This document shows, in pieces, positions 10,200 to 19,379 of a DNA stretch of 25,977 bases. Made by a program: the position numbers and the translations under genes. Position 1 is the first letter of the stretch. Each line of letters starts with the position of its first letter. Source of the DNA: Physcia stellaris (lineage: Eukaryota; Ascomycota; Lecanoromycetes; Caliciales; Physciaceae); the NCBI GenBank assembly GCA_018902385.1, contig JABSSW010000081.1:92701-118677 (forward strand). Reading direction: 5' to 3'. A model generated the notes under the pieces. It was given only the letters and a program-made list of their open reading frames with translations. It had not been told where the DNA came from and did no database searches.

Positions 10200-11620
10200 T
10201 CGATTCAATTATCAAATGATTTGTCAAAAATGCATTTCTTTCATCAATGATTTTTTTCATCACATTTTCGACATTTTTTTTTCAGTTTAGGCAGATTAGA
10301 ACGAGCAATGACAATTTTATACGTTTTTTTCTTTAAGAGAATTGTATATCTAGTTTTCAGATTTTTTATGTACTGTTCATTGCGACGAATTCGGAAACTT
10401 AGCTGACTGATCGATGACTTGTCTTTAATGAAAAAAATGTTGATTTTAGCATCGTTGTTTTTGATGCGACGATGCTTGTTATTCATGATTTGAAATTTGC
10501 GAAAGTAATCGTCAAAAGTTTTATAATCGTTCAAAACAACGTCGACGTGTTGAAGTTTCGTTGTGATTTTTTTTTCGAGATCGTGAATTTTGTTTTTTTC
10601 ATTTTTCTTGAACAGTTGATTGACTAGAAGAAGAAATTCGAAATAAAATTCGTTGAAGAGTTCAATGAATTTCATTTTCAAATTATCGTATTGACGACGA
10701 ACGTTTCGAAAATGATCAGCATCGATATAAATGTCGTTCAAAAGTTTGAAGATTTGATCAACTGATTCGAAGAAATTGCGTTTAATTTCGCGTCGAGTAT
10801 CGATATGTTTCGCAAATTTTTTTTCTGTTCAATCAATAATTGCAGAAATTTTTTTGAATTTATCGACGTATCAGTCGAAATTGATTTTCAATTTATCAAT
10901 GCATTTATTTTTTCAGATATCGTAGCGAATGTATTCGGATGTATTGAAATTCTTATGTTCAAAAAAGATAAAGAGGTCAGAATGTCGAGACGAACGTGTT
11001 TTAGAATCAGAACGAGATTTTTCAACAAAAAAGTCAGATTGCTTGAACGAGCGTTCCTTAGACTCAGAACGGGATTTTTTTTCGAAACTAAAAAATTCTT
11101 CAAGTTTTGATAATCTAACAGTTTTTTTTCGTTGTTTACTTTTATTTTCACGAACACGTTGAGTTTTGAAGAGTTCATTACATTGGATTTGAGCAACAGA
11201 GATTTCGATCTTGACGACACGCAAGATTTCGTTGATTTCATATTTCTTTTTATTATGATTCGAAATTTTGATTTTCATGTTTTTTATTTGAAAATTTCAG
11301 ACTCGGATGACGATCATTTTTCGGTTTCGATCTCGTCGAAAAATCTCGAAGATAGTTCAAAGCTCGTCGAGATGACTGACGATCATTGATTGAAGTTGTT
11401 GTTTCGAGAAGATGTTTATCGAATTAACGGTTTTGAGCGATTCATTTTCATCAAGTTCATCGTCATTTTGACTAGAGTTTAAGACAAGAAAGATGTCGAT
11501 GATATGTTGCTCGAAATTTGTGATTATTCGATCAGAAACATACACGTTCAATTGTGTGATCTCGCTAAGCAGTAATCGATTTTTCAAATTGATTTCGAAA
11601 AAGAAACTTGAAAAGATCAT
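10200..11620 (-). pseudogene. gag: gag of element A with CCHC zinc knuckle
   Basis: A single phase runs from ATG 11620 to the zinc knuckle, interrupted mainly by TGA codons. Order: an acidic N-terminal part; a Ser/Arg/Lys-rich repeat region around 11140-10990 with two SRSxSKxRS-type units; a capsid-like core (LNDIYIDADHFRNVRRQYDNLKMKF at 10741 onward, then FNEFYFEFLLLVNQL) that resembles the retrotransposon Gag domain; and the knuckle at 10273-10232 (CRKC, four residues, His, two TGA plus KK, Cys; CX2CX4HX4C). The start at 11620 is the first in-frame ATG after the leader. Residues for Gly, Pro and Trp are missing throughout. Confidence 0.8.
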
Positions 11621-11953
11621 GATTGTGAGCTGAGATCGAATAATTGTTGAAAAAAAAGAAAAGAAAAAATGAGCAAAACAATGATTTAAGTAGATTTTGA
11701 TGATTGAATTTCATTTAAAATGACAAATTCGATGTGATGTTGAGTGAAATTTCTAAATGTTTGTTTATGATGAAGCAAATGAGTGTTGAATAAAGATGTT
11801 TGTTTGTTGATGTTTTTTCTGATTCAATGATTTTTTGATTTTCAAGCACGAATGCTTCGTCAGAAGTGATAAAAAAAAAAAATTTGTTGTATTGTGAATC
11901 GAAATTATCGCGTGAATTCGTCTGTTCTGAACGTTTTTTAAGACAAAGCAAAC

Positions 11954-12051
11954 GAGTCTATTATGTTTCGTTTCTTTCAATTCACAACGAGTCTATTATG
12001 CTTCGTTGTTCTCGTTGAATGATCAAGATCAGATTGAGTCTATTATGTTTC
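11954..12051. repeat. Three copies of a 16-bp repeat in the element A leader
   Basis: GAGTCTATTATG followed by T or C and TTC occurs at 11954-11969, 11989-12004 and 12036-12051, spaced 35 and 47 bases apart. The only internal difference is one C/T in a CT context. The sequence between copies is not repeated as well, so the 16-bp core seems to have been kept. A protein or RNA binding element in the leader is possible. Confidence 0.8.
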
Positions 12052-12096
12052 TATTCGTTCATTGAATTTAATTGTAAAAGATTTTTGTTTATTTGA

Positions 12097-12121
12097 ATGC
12101 TCGCGTATCATGAACGAGCAT
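12097..12121. other. Inverted repeat (hairpin) near the 5' LTR of element A
   Basis: ATGCTCG at 12097-12103 and CGAGCAT at 12115-12121 are perfect complements separated by 11 bases. The hairpin lies about 25 bp inside the 5' LTR, where primer binding, dimerisation or packaging signals are found in LTR elements. Its role is inferred from position only. Confidence 0.6.
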
Positions 12122-12145
12122 GAAAAAAAAATGATTTCGATATAA

Positions 12146-12362
12146 TGTGAGATGTTATGCAATGATATGATACTACTACATAATTACACGAGGATATCGA
12201 AGTGAAGAGCAAATACATGAGATCTGCAAAGACATATGTAGAAGATTTGGTTTCTTGAATGCGTCAAGCCGAATTTCGGCTCTAACATTCGATGTGATAA
12301 GATAACGATGTTAGCTCGATGTTAGTTCTGTCAGATGTTGAATCCGGTGTACGCTCGTCACA
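12146..12362 (-). repeat. 5' LTR of element A (217 bp)
   Basis: It begins TGTGAGATG and ends CGTCACA on the plus strand. It is the less mutated LTR and keeps rare CC and GG (for example TCCGG near 12342-12346 and TTGG near 12247-12250). In the minus orientation it is the upstream, promoter-bearing copy. No TATA box or start site can be assigned with confidence. Confidence 0.95.
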
Positions 12363-12367
12363 AATTG
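12363..12367. repeat. Target site duplication AATTG, right copy
   Basis: Identical to 4768-4772 and directly adjacent to the TG...CA end of the right LTR. Composition changes abruptly here: CT and AG become rare on the element B side. Confidence 0.95.
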
Positions 12368-12479
12368 TTCAAATTCGACGTTTGAAATTTTTCAAATCAA
12401 ATCGTCGATAAAATATATTTAATTGACGTCGTGATATTTTATTATCGCAAAAAAACGATTCGAAACATATAACGATAAT

Positions 12480-13780
12480 AAAATTTCGATATATCATATT
12501 GTTTCGTTTCAAAATCAAATTTTTGTTTTTTACAATTGAAAATAAATCAAATGTATTCGATTCGAAATGTTTCGAATGTTCAATTCATTCGAACGTCGAT
12601 GACGATGACGAATCGTTAATCATCGAATCAAATGATTCAAAAATTGATATCACAACAATTACGAAAACGACATTCATTAAAAAATTTTTTTGAAAAAACA
12701 ACGCAACAAACGTTGAAAATTCAAAAAACAACAATTCGAAATTTTTTCATCGTCGAAATTGAATTCAGACGATTCAATAAATATCGCGATAATTGATGCA
12801 ATTATTTTTGTTTATTCGTCGATTTCAAAAATAAAAAACAAAAAATGCAATGTTTTTTCATTACGATCAATCAAATCGATTTCGCGTTCAAAACATTGCG
12901 AACAAATTTTGAATCGTTAAAAATTGTTGTCATGATCAAAAAAATTTTGAAACACGAACAAATCAAATCGATTTTTGAACGTATAATGAAAAAAATATTC
13001 AAATATTTCAAACATTTGTCAAAAATATTCGATTTTCAAAAAACAATTGAATTGTTATCGTATCGATTTTACGATCACAAAATCGAATTTTTAAACGATA
13101 ACAATACATTGTTTCGAAACAAAATATATTTTTTGTTCGAATTCAAATTTCAAAAATTCAAAAAATATTTGAAAAATAATTTTCAAAAAAATTTTATCGT
13201 ATTCAATCAAATTGCATACGTTTCGTTCGTTTTATTTGCAATCAAATCAAACGATCAATTACGTTTGTGTGTGAATTATCGACGATTTAATCACATCACG
13301 AAACGCAATCGATATTTCATTTTTTTGATCGAAAAAATTTTAATCAAAATGCAAAATTGCAAATATTTGATTAAATTGAATATCATATCGATTTTCAACA
13401 AATTTCGAATGAATGAAAAAAGTGAAAAATTCATCACGTTCGTTATTTTCATGAAATTATACAAATATCGAATATTATTTTTCGAATTGATCAACGAATT
13501 CGCGAATTGACAACATTACATGAACGATTTGTTGTTCAATTTTTTGAACGATTTTTGTCAAATTTATTTAAATGATATTTTCATTTACAACAAATTCAAA
13601 AAAAAACACATCGTTCACGTTCGTAAAATGTTGAAAAAATTCAAAAAAATCGAATTGCAAATGAATATTGAAAAATGCGAATTTTTCAAAAAAAAATGAC
13701 ATTTTTGAACGTCATATTATCGATAAATGATTTTCGCATGAATTCGAAAAAAAAAAAATTATTGTCAATTGAAAACGTTT
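12480..13780 (+). pseudogene. Reverse transcriptase of element B
   Basis: The open stretch 12845-13510 holds SYRFYDHKIEFLNDNNTLFR, AIKSNDQLRLCVNYRRFNHI, FFLIEKILIKM-like palm sequence and IISIFNKFRMNEKSEKF. After a TGA at 13508-13510 the same frame continues with HYMNDLLFNF and the catalytic box YLNDIFIYN at 13565-13576 (family YxDD, first Asp now Asn). The frame shifts by one in an A-run near 13690, after which FLNVILSINDFRMN continues the thumb region. Order and motifs match RT of element A nearly residue for residue. An open segment at 12499-12693 is probably in a wrong phase of the linker. Confidence 0.85.
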
Positions 13781-14380
13781 TACAAATTTGAAAAAATGTA
13801 AATTTTCGTGAATTTCGTCAATTTTTACAAACGATTCATTCGTGATTTTTCGAAAAAAAATTCGAATTTTCATTCGAATGATCAAAAAATTCGTGAATTT
13901 CGAATGAATTGTTGAAATCGAAAAAATTTTCAATTTTTTCAAAAAAACAATGACGAAAATTTTAATATTACGACATTACGATCGAATCAAACAAATCATT
14001 TTGAAAATTGATTTTTTTGATTACGTCAATACGAAAGTATTATTTCAATACGACGACGAAAAAATTTTGCATTTTGTTGTTTTTTATAATCGCAACAAAA
14101 TTTCAATCGAATGCAATTACGAAATTTACGACAAAAAATTGTTGATTATTATTCGTTATTTAAAACATTGACGTTTTAAATTTGAAAATATTGAAAAATC
14201 GATCAGAATTTTCATCGATCACAAAAATTTGAAAATTTTCATGACGTCAAAAAAATTAATTTTTCGTCAAATTCGTTGAACAAAATTTTTTCGAAATTTA
14301 ATATTGTTATTCAATTTCAATTCGAAATTCAAAACGTTAAAATAAACGTTTTAATTCGTATGTTTGATTTACGATCAAAA
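13781..14380 (+). pseudogene. RNase H of element B
   Basis: The open stretch 13950-14171 reads IILKIDFFDYVNTKVLFQYDDEKILHF, then [12 protein letters not shown] and LKH, followed by TGA. IFIDHKNLKIFMTS follows in the same frame. The acidic motifs align with RNase H of element A. A one-base shift in a T-run near 14285 precedes the NIVIQFQFEIQNVKINVL segment, which is the usual end of Gypsy RNase H. Many Gly and Ser-Pro sites are replaced. Confidence 0.85.
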
Positions 14381-15620
14381 AACGATATTGACGAACGACA
14401 TCAATATCGAAAACAAATATTGTTTATTTCGAAACGATTCGAAATTCACGCGATGAAATTTGACGAATTTATTTACGAACGAATTTTTGTTGTCAATAAA
14501 ATTGACGATGATTGCACGATTTATCGTGAAATCATTAAACAAAATTTCATTTCAATGAATGAAATTGATTTACGAAATTGCATTGAAAAAAACGACGTTT
14601 TGTATCGAAAAAATCGATTATGAATGTTCGTCGATATTTTTTTATTCATTGATTTTTTCAAAAAAATTCATGAATTTTTGTTTCGAAACATTTAAATTTT
14701 AATTGCATGAAAAATTTTATACGTCGCGATTATTATTGATTCAATATACGCAAAACGATTTGTCGATACGTACGTAATTGTTATAAATGTCAACGCACGA
14801 AAATTTTCAAAAATCGTAAAAACGATTTGTTTACATTTTTGATTATATTTTTGCAACGTTGAATCGACATATTAATAAATTTTATTATCGAATTGTTCGA
14901 CGTTCACGATTATAATGTCATATGCACGATAATTAATAAATTTAACAAAAAAATTTATTACGTGTTTTGCATCGTTGACGACGAAAATATCAATATTGAA
15001 ATCACGATCAAAATATTCATCAATTACGTATTTCGTACATATGAATTATTTTTTTCAATAACGTTTGATCGAAATTTTCAATTCATATCGTTCGTTTAAC
15101 AAACATTTTGTCGAATTTTCGATATCAAATGTAAATTTTTCATCGTTTTTCATTCAAAAATCGATGAACAAATCGAAAAAATCAATCAAAATATCGAAAA
15201 ACAATTGCGACAATATTGCAATTACATGCAAAACGATTGAAACGTTTGATTATTAATGATCGAATTTGCAAACAACAACGCGATATTTGCAATAACAAAA
15301 TTATTTTCATTTTTTATCAATAAAAATTTTCATTTTCGTATAAATTTTTTATCAAATTTTATTTCGTATATTACAACGAAAAAACGATTTTTAATCATCA
15401 AAACAAAAAATATTATTAACATGATGCAAAATATTTTCAATTACGTACGAAATTATGCAAAAATAATTTAAAAACGTATGACAATTCAAATCAACAAATA
15501 TCGAAAAATCGTAAAATACGTCGAAAAAAATTTCGTTTTTTTCGATCGACGAAACATCAAAACGATTAAATCGTTTGACAAATTCAATGACAAAAAATTA
15601 AATTTTTACAAAATATTATA
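14381..15620 (+). pseudogene. Integrase of element B
   Basis: After a linker (14276-14623) the zinc-binding region shows RNCYKCQRTK near 14780-14810 (CX2C half). The core follows: ILINFIIELFDVHDYNVICTI with the first catalytic Asp as Asn, YYVFCIVDDEN, YVFRTYELFFSITFDRNFQF with the second Asp retained at 15065, and IDEQIEKINQNIEKQLRQYCNY carrying the Glu near 15160. MIEFANNNAIFAIT at 15256 continues in frame towards the C-terminal module (KFNDKKLNFYK near 15580-15615). It parallels integrase of element A throughout. Frame breaks before the core and TGA at Trp positions disable it. Confidence 0.85.
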
Positions 15621-16077
15621 ACGTATGAACAATTTTTATCGATTCGAATTGTTTGAAATTATGCATATTTACGATGTGTTTCATTGTTGATTTTTGCGCA
15701 AAAATTTTCGTAATTTATTCGAAAATCAAATCAATGAATTTTTTGATTTCGTCATAATCAACGAAAATTTCGAATGAAAAATGAACGATATTTTGAAATT
15801 TCGATATTATTACAATCGTTTTCAATATCGTGTCAATTGATCGAATTGATTTCATAATCGAACGTGATATTATGTCGACAACGAAAAATTCGATAATGTT
15901 CGCGATATGATGAACGATTTTCATCGTAATTATTTCACGACAACAAATTTAAAATCGTTCAAAACGTTGATTTCAATATTTCAAATCGTCGTCAACGAAT
16001 CAAATTTTTCAACGAATCGTCGTCGTTTTCGAAAAAAAATCGTCATGTTGACATTAATCGAAATTATTTTCAATTAA
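15621..16077 (+). pseudogene. Chromodomain and C-terminus of element B pol
   Basis: The frame reads VIINENFE, TGA (15775-15777), KMNDILKFRYYYNRFQYRVN, TGA, SN, TGA, FHNRT, TGA, YYVDNEKFDNVRDMMNDFHRNY. This is a chromodomain with its Trp codons all turned to TGA. A basic tail with three Arg (NRRRFRKK) precedes a TAA at 16075-16077, the likely original terminator. The phase is constant from the integrase C-terminal module, with one odd TAA near 15620 where Gln is plausible. Confidence 0.85.
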
Positions 16078-16649
16078 CATTTGAAATCACGAATTCAATG
16101 TTCATTCATTCGTTTTTGATTTCACGATTTTTATTCAACAATTCAGTTTTTATTATCATTTCGATGTTATTTACAATCAAAATTTACATCGCATAAAAAA
16201 TTGAATCGTGTCAAAAATATTTTCAAAAATTGTCGTCAAATTTTATCGAACGTTGAAATGACAATAAAACATTAAAAAATAAAAAATGATAATCGTGAAA
16301 TTTCTGAATTTTACAATTATACGAATTGATCAACAAAATTTTCAACAACGTTTTCAAATTTCGAAACAACAACGAATCGTCGAAACGACGTTCACGAAAA
16401 AAAAAATAATGTTACGAACATGTTTGACAAATAAATTTAACAAATAAATAATTGATATGATAAATGATTAAACAAATATGTTTGAATCGAATTATGTTTT
16501 AATTTTTTGACGAAATTAACGTGATTTGAAATTTGACGTTCGCACATTGTTTGCAATTTCATCATTTTGTATTTATTTGTTTTTGCAAATTTATTGTTTT
16601 CGTTTAATTAATCAATAATACGTTTATTCAAACACGATTCATGATACAA
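16078..16649. other. Non-coding 3' region of element B
   Basis: No coding region is supported. A purine-rich run (ACGAAAAAAAAAATAA) ends at 16408 and is followed by TGTTACGAACATG at 16409. That layout resembles a polypurine tract plus LTR start, similar to element A. I could not find a matching left copy, so a right LTR from 16409 to about 16648 is only a possibility. The rest is AT-rich with short A and T runs. Confidence 0.4.
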
Positions 16650-16757
16650 TGTTTGTCAATTGAAATTGATCGTATGTAAATTAATGTTTTTTGTTTATAA
16701 ACAAATTTCGTTTCATAAAATTAATACAATTTTTTACATTTTTTTTTGTTTTTAATA
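16650..16757 (+). repeat. Left terminal direct repeat (putative 5' LTR) of element C
   Basis: It starts TGTTTGTCAATTG and shares nearly all of its first 80 bases with 24013 onward, including GATCGTATGTAAATTAAT and AAATTTCGTTT. The end is uncertain: the left copy reads TTTTTAATA where the right reads CTTTTAACA, consistent with a lost CA terminus. Differences are mostly C/T and G/A in CT and AG contexts, with two at CpA. At ~100 bp it is short for a Gypsy LTR. Confidence 0.7.
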
Positions 16758-17421
16758 ATATGATAATATCATCGTTACAATCAATCGTCATTTTGTATCA
16801 TTAATTGCATCGTGACAATCAACATACAAAACATTTTGTCGATTTAATTTTTAATTTGTTTGTTTTTGTTTTATCAAAATTTTTGTGTTTTCGTCGTTTT
16901 GTTATTTGTTCGATGATTTTTTCATTTCATTTTTCGAAAATTTTTCGATCGATTTTCATTCATTGTCATTGTTTGAATATTTTTTTTATGTATTTTTTTC
17001 GATTACGTTTGCGTAAAAAAATTCAATTAATCAATTTGTGAAAATTTTTCAGAAAATTTTTCACATCTTGTTTGTCAACAAATTTTCGACAAACAATTTC
17101 AATTTGACGTTTTCGAACAATTTTGTCTTGTCATCAAAATTTCTTAACATTGTTTTTCAATTTGACGTTTTTCGTAAAATCGATTATCGATACGTTTCAA
17201 TTATCTCAAACGAATTACGATTCATTCTTGACGTCATCGTTTTTACAAATTTTCGATCAATTGTGATACGTCGACAAATTCGTGACAATAAAACATTTTT
17301 TGTCGAATCGTTTGTTTATTTTTCGAAATGAATTATAATTAAATCAAATTTTCGAATTGTTGCGAAAATTTTTTACAATTAAATTGTTGAATATCGTCAA
17401 ATTCAAATTTATCGCAACTTT
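16758..17421 (+). other. Leader and possible N-terminal gag remnant of element C
   Basis: This 660-bp stretch is AT-saturated. Phe-rich open segments occur at 16805-17041 and 17038-17331 but carry no recognisable domain. A sequence TGATAATATCATCG sits just inside the left terminal repeat, where a primer-binding site would be; if its TGA was TGG it could be one, but no tRNA match can be asserted. Confidence 0.4.
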
Positions 17422-19178
17422 TTGCATTTCAAACTCGATAAAATTAATTCGACGTTCAGTAATAACATCGATAACACGTTAAAACGAAAATTATCGATTT
17501 TTTCAAATGTTTCACGCATATCACGTCGACATCAAAACGTTGACGATACATTTATTATTCGTCAACGTTTTAAATTCGACGAAACAATGTTCACATTTAA
17601 CGTATTATCGTTGACAAATTCAAAAACGTCGATCAATGTTAACAACAATTCTGACATCGATTTCGACGTCATTAATTCGATTGATATTCGTCAAACGTTT
17701 AATTCGCAAAAATCGTCAATTACAATTGAAAAAATAAAAAAAACGATTTCAATATGTTTAATCAATCGACATTTTCAAATCAACAACGTATTGAGTTGAA
17801 AAAAATAATTATTTTTGTCGTCACGTTTGTTATACGTAAAATTGTCACGTCAACATTCAATGACGATGATATTGATAATATTGACGAAATCAATAATGAT
17901 GAAGAAAAAAAAACAATAATTTATTTTCAATTAACGTCAATTTTTCACAATTTGACAATGTTAACGATTGAAAATCGAAAAACATTGATTTTTTTGATTC
18001 GAAATACGAAAATTCAATTCACATCGACGATTCAATCGTCAACGTTAATCGTCACGTATTTTATCGAAACGTTTATGTTTTTATCGACAAATTAAAAAAT
18101 ATGACATCGTTACGTGAAAAAAATAAATTACGTATCGTCATTTCGCAATGTTTACGTGACATTGTTTTAATATGACATTTTGCGAAATTGTCAAATTTCG
18201 AAAAAAATTTGTTTCGAAATCGTGTTACGTTGATTAATTGATACGAAATTTTGATTGTCAAATTCAAAAAACGAACGTCAGAAATTTTCGAAAAATTACA
18301 ACGTTTTCGTTACATCATGATTGACGCACGAAATGCACGCAATTCACGTTTATACGTTCAAAAAAATTTTCGACATGTTAAATCAATTGAATTAAATTCA
18401 ATTTTCAATCAATTCATCATGACGTGAAACAATTTCGATTGAAAATTTCGTCAACATGTGTCAAAATCAAATTCTGATGTCATTATACGTCAATTTCTTG
18501 AAAAATTGAATAAAAAAATCGAAATATGATACGACATGACTAAACATTTCGATCGAAATCAGTTTCGAAATCAGTTTTTCGATAATAATAATCGAAAACT
18601 AAATTCAAATAACAATAACAATAAGCAAAATTCTAAAAATGATCGTGTCGATAATCGAATTAATAATTATTACATTTATCAATCGACGTTTCAACAATTT
18701 CGTTTCGACAATTTTTCATATCAAAATCGAATTTATCAAAATAATCAACAATCAAACGATCGTCAATCACAACGCGTTTTGTTATTCGAAAAACAATCAT
18801 TTCAAATCATCGACGAAAACGCGTCAAATTCGCGAAAAAATCAGAAATTTTCACGAAACGTTAAACGATTTGTTGATAATAATCGATCAATTGACAACAA
18901 CAACAACAACGTTCGTCAAAAGAACAAAATTTATGTCGTTGATGAAAATGACGAAAAAAATTATTGAAAAATTTGTTGAAAATTTCAATCATGATCAGAA
19001 CGTTTTTTATTCGCAAAATTTCAATTATTATGATTCAAATTACGAATTTGACGATTTTGAAAACGACGTTTTCGCAATTTATTTCGTGATTTTTACGTTT
19101 GCAATTGAATGTCGTCGATGTCACAAAACATTCGAATTCAATAATCAATTACACGTTCATTTACGCATCGATTGTTAA
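17422..19178 (+). pseudogene. gag: gag of element C with terminal zinc finger
   Basis: Gag of a Gypsy element. An N-terminal Ser/Thr/Asn-rich part (17422-18095, two frames) is followed by the capsid-like core at about 18100-18540. The core contains SQCLRDIVLI then TGA, TGA-YEILIVKFKKRTSEIFEKLQR, and YIMIDARNARNSRLYVQ. These match, from memory, the WYEAL-FKxRT-LQRxRYTMxDAR pattern of ascomycete Gypsy Gag. All internal stops in the core are TGA at Trp positions. An Asn/Gln-rich segment follows, open from 18536 to 18967. After a frameshift an acidic stretch leads to a CX2CX12HX4C finger (CRRCHKTFEFNNQLHVHLR...C, 19110-19175) directly before TAA at 19176-19178. That TAA is probably the true end of gag. 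Confidence 0.75.
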
Positions 19179-19379
19179 AATGAATTGCGAAAAACTTTTA
19201 CAATTTTAATCGTCGAAATTTCGTTTATTGTTGTCATCAAAATTTTCAACATGTCAATCGTGATCGAAATTTCAATCGATTTCTTGTCGAAAATTTCAAT
19301 TTTTTTGAAAAAATCGAAATCAACAAATTTAATCAAAACGTCAATAATTTCGTTAAACGTCGACGTTTTCAAAAATTTC

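Larger units (their letters stand above)
11621..12145 (-). other. Leader of element A
   Basis: This is the 525 bp between the 5' LTR and the gag ATG, read on the minus strand. It contains three copies of a 16-bp repeat (12051-11954) and a 7-bp stem hairpin (12097-12121) close to the LTR. No convincing primer-binding site is seen: tRNA-primed sites usually start TGG just inside the LTR, whereas the sequence here starts TTATATCG. Any TGG would have been converted to TGA by the mutation process. Confidence 0.6.
4773..12362 (-). mobile_element. Element A: complete Ty3/Gypsy chromovirus, minus strand, RIP-like mutated
   Basis: A full-length LTR retrotransposon of 7,590 bp with both LTRs and a perfect target duplication. 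Read on the minus strand, the order is 5' LTR (12362-12146), leader with repeats and a hairpin, gag (11620 to about 10200), protease (about 9990-9675), linker, RT, RNase H, integrase, chromodomain with a TAG terminator at 5925-5923, a 935-bp untranslated tail, polypurine tract (5008-4988) and 3' LTR (4987-4773). This PR-RT-RH-INT-chromodomain order defines chromoviruses. GG and CC are nearly absent, but CT and AG survive at moderate level, so it is younger than element B, which it interrupts. Many TGA stops and several frame breaks make it non-autonomous. Confidence 0.95.
12363..16649 (+). mobile_element. Element B, right part: RT, RNase H, integrase, chromodomain and 3' region
   Basis: Continuation of the element whose gag and protease lie at 2889-4767. 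Reading across the target duplication, the reading frame of the linker resumes. RT, RNase H, integrase and chromodomain follow in order, ending in TAA at 16075-16077. Sequence 16078-16649 is non-coding and may contain the right LTR, but its left partner was not found so the end is not fixed. The stretch is saturated: hardly any CT or AG, no GG. Confidence 0.85.

Noticed and set aside
11715-11980. Short minus-strand open frames in the element A leader as a small protein
   Set aside because: Two overlapping frames of similar length, no motif, and position upstream of the gag start; more likely untranslated leader.
4773-12362. APOBEC-like editing of the element cDNA as the source of C-to-T changes
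   Set aside because: Editing of single-stranded cDNA would bias changes to one strand and occur before LTR duplication. Here LTR differences split 7:7 between C-to-T and G-to-A and arose after insertion; flanking older elements show the same signature.
12146-12362. Promoter (TATA box and start site) in the 5' LTR of element A
   Set aside because: Several TATA-like words exist in AT-rich sequence on both strands and none stands out by position.
16409-16648. Right LTR of element B starting TGTTACG and ending GATACA
   Set aside because: A purine-rich run precedes it and it has TG...CA ends, but no matching copy was found left of 2889, so it is not annotated as an LTR.
17038-17331. Membrane or secreted protein from Phe-rich open frames in the element C leader
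   Set aside because: Phe, Leu and Ile richness is produced by T-rich sequence throughout the window; there is no consistent domain or start.
18838-18960. CRISPR-like or satellite array from the repeated AAC/AAT words
   Set aside because: There is no regular repeat-spacer pattern; it is a short Asn-codon repeat within gag of element C.
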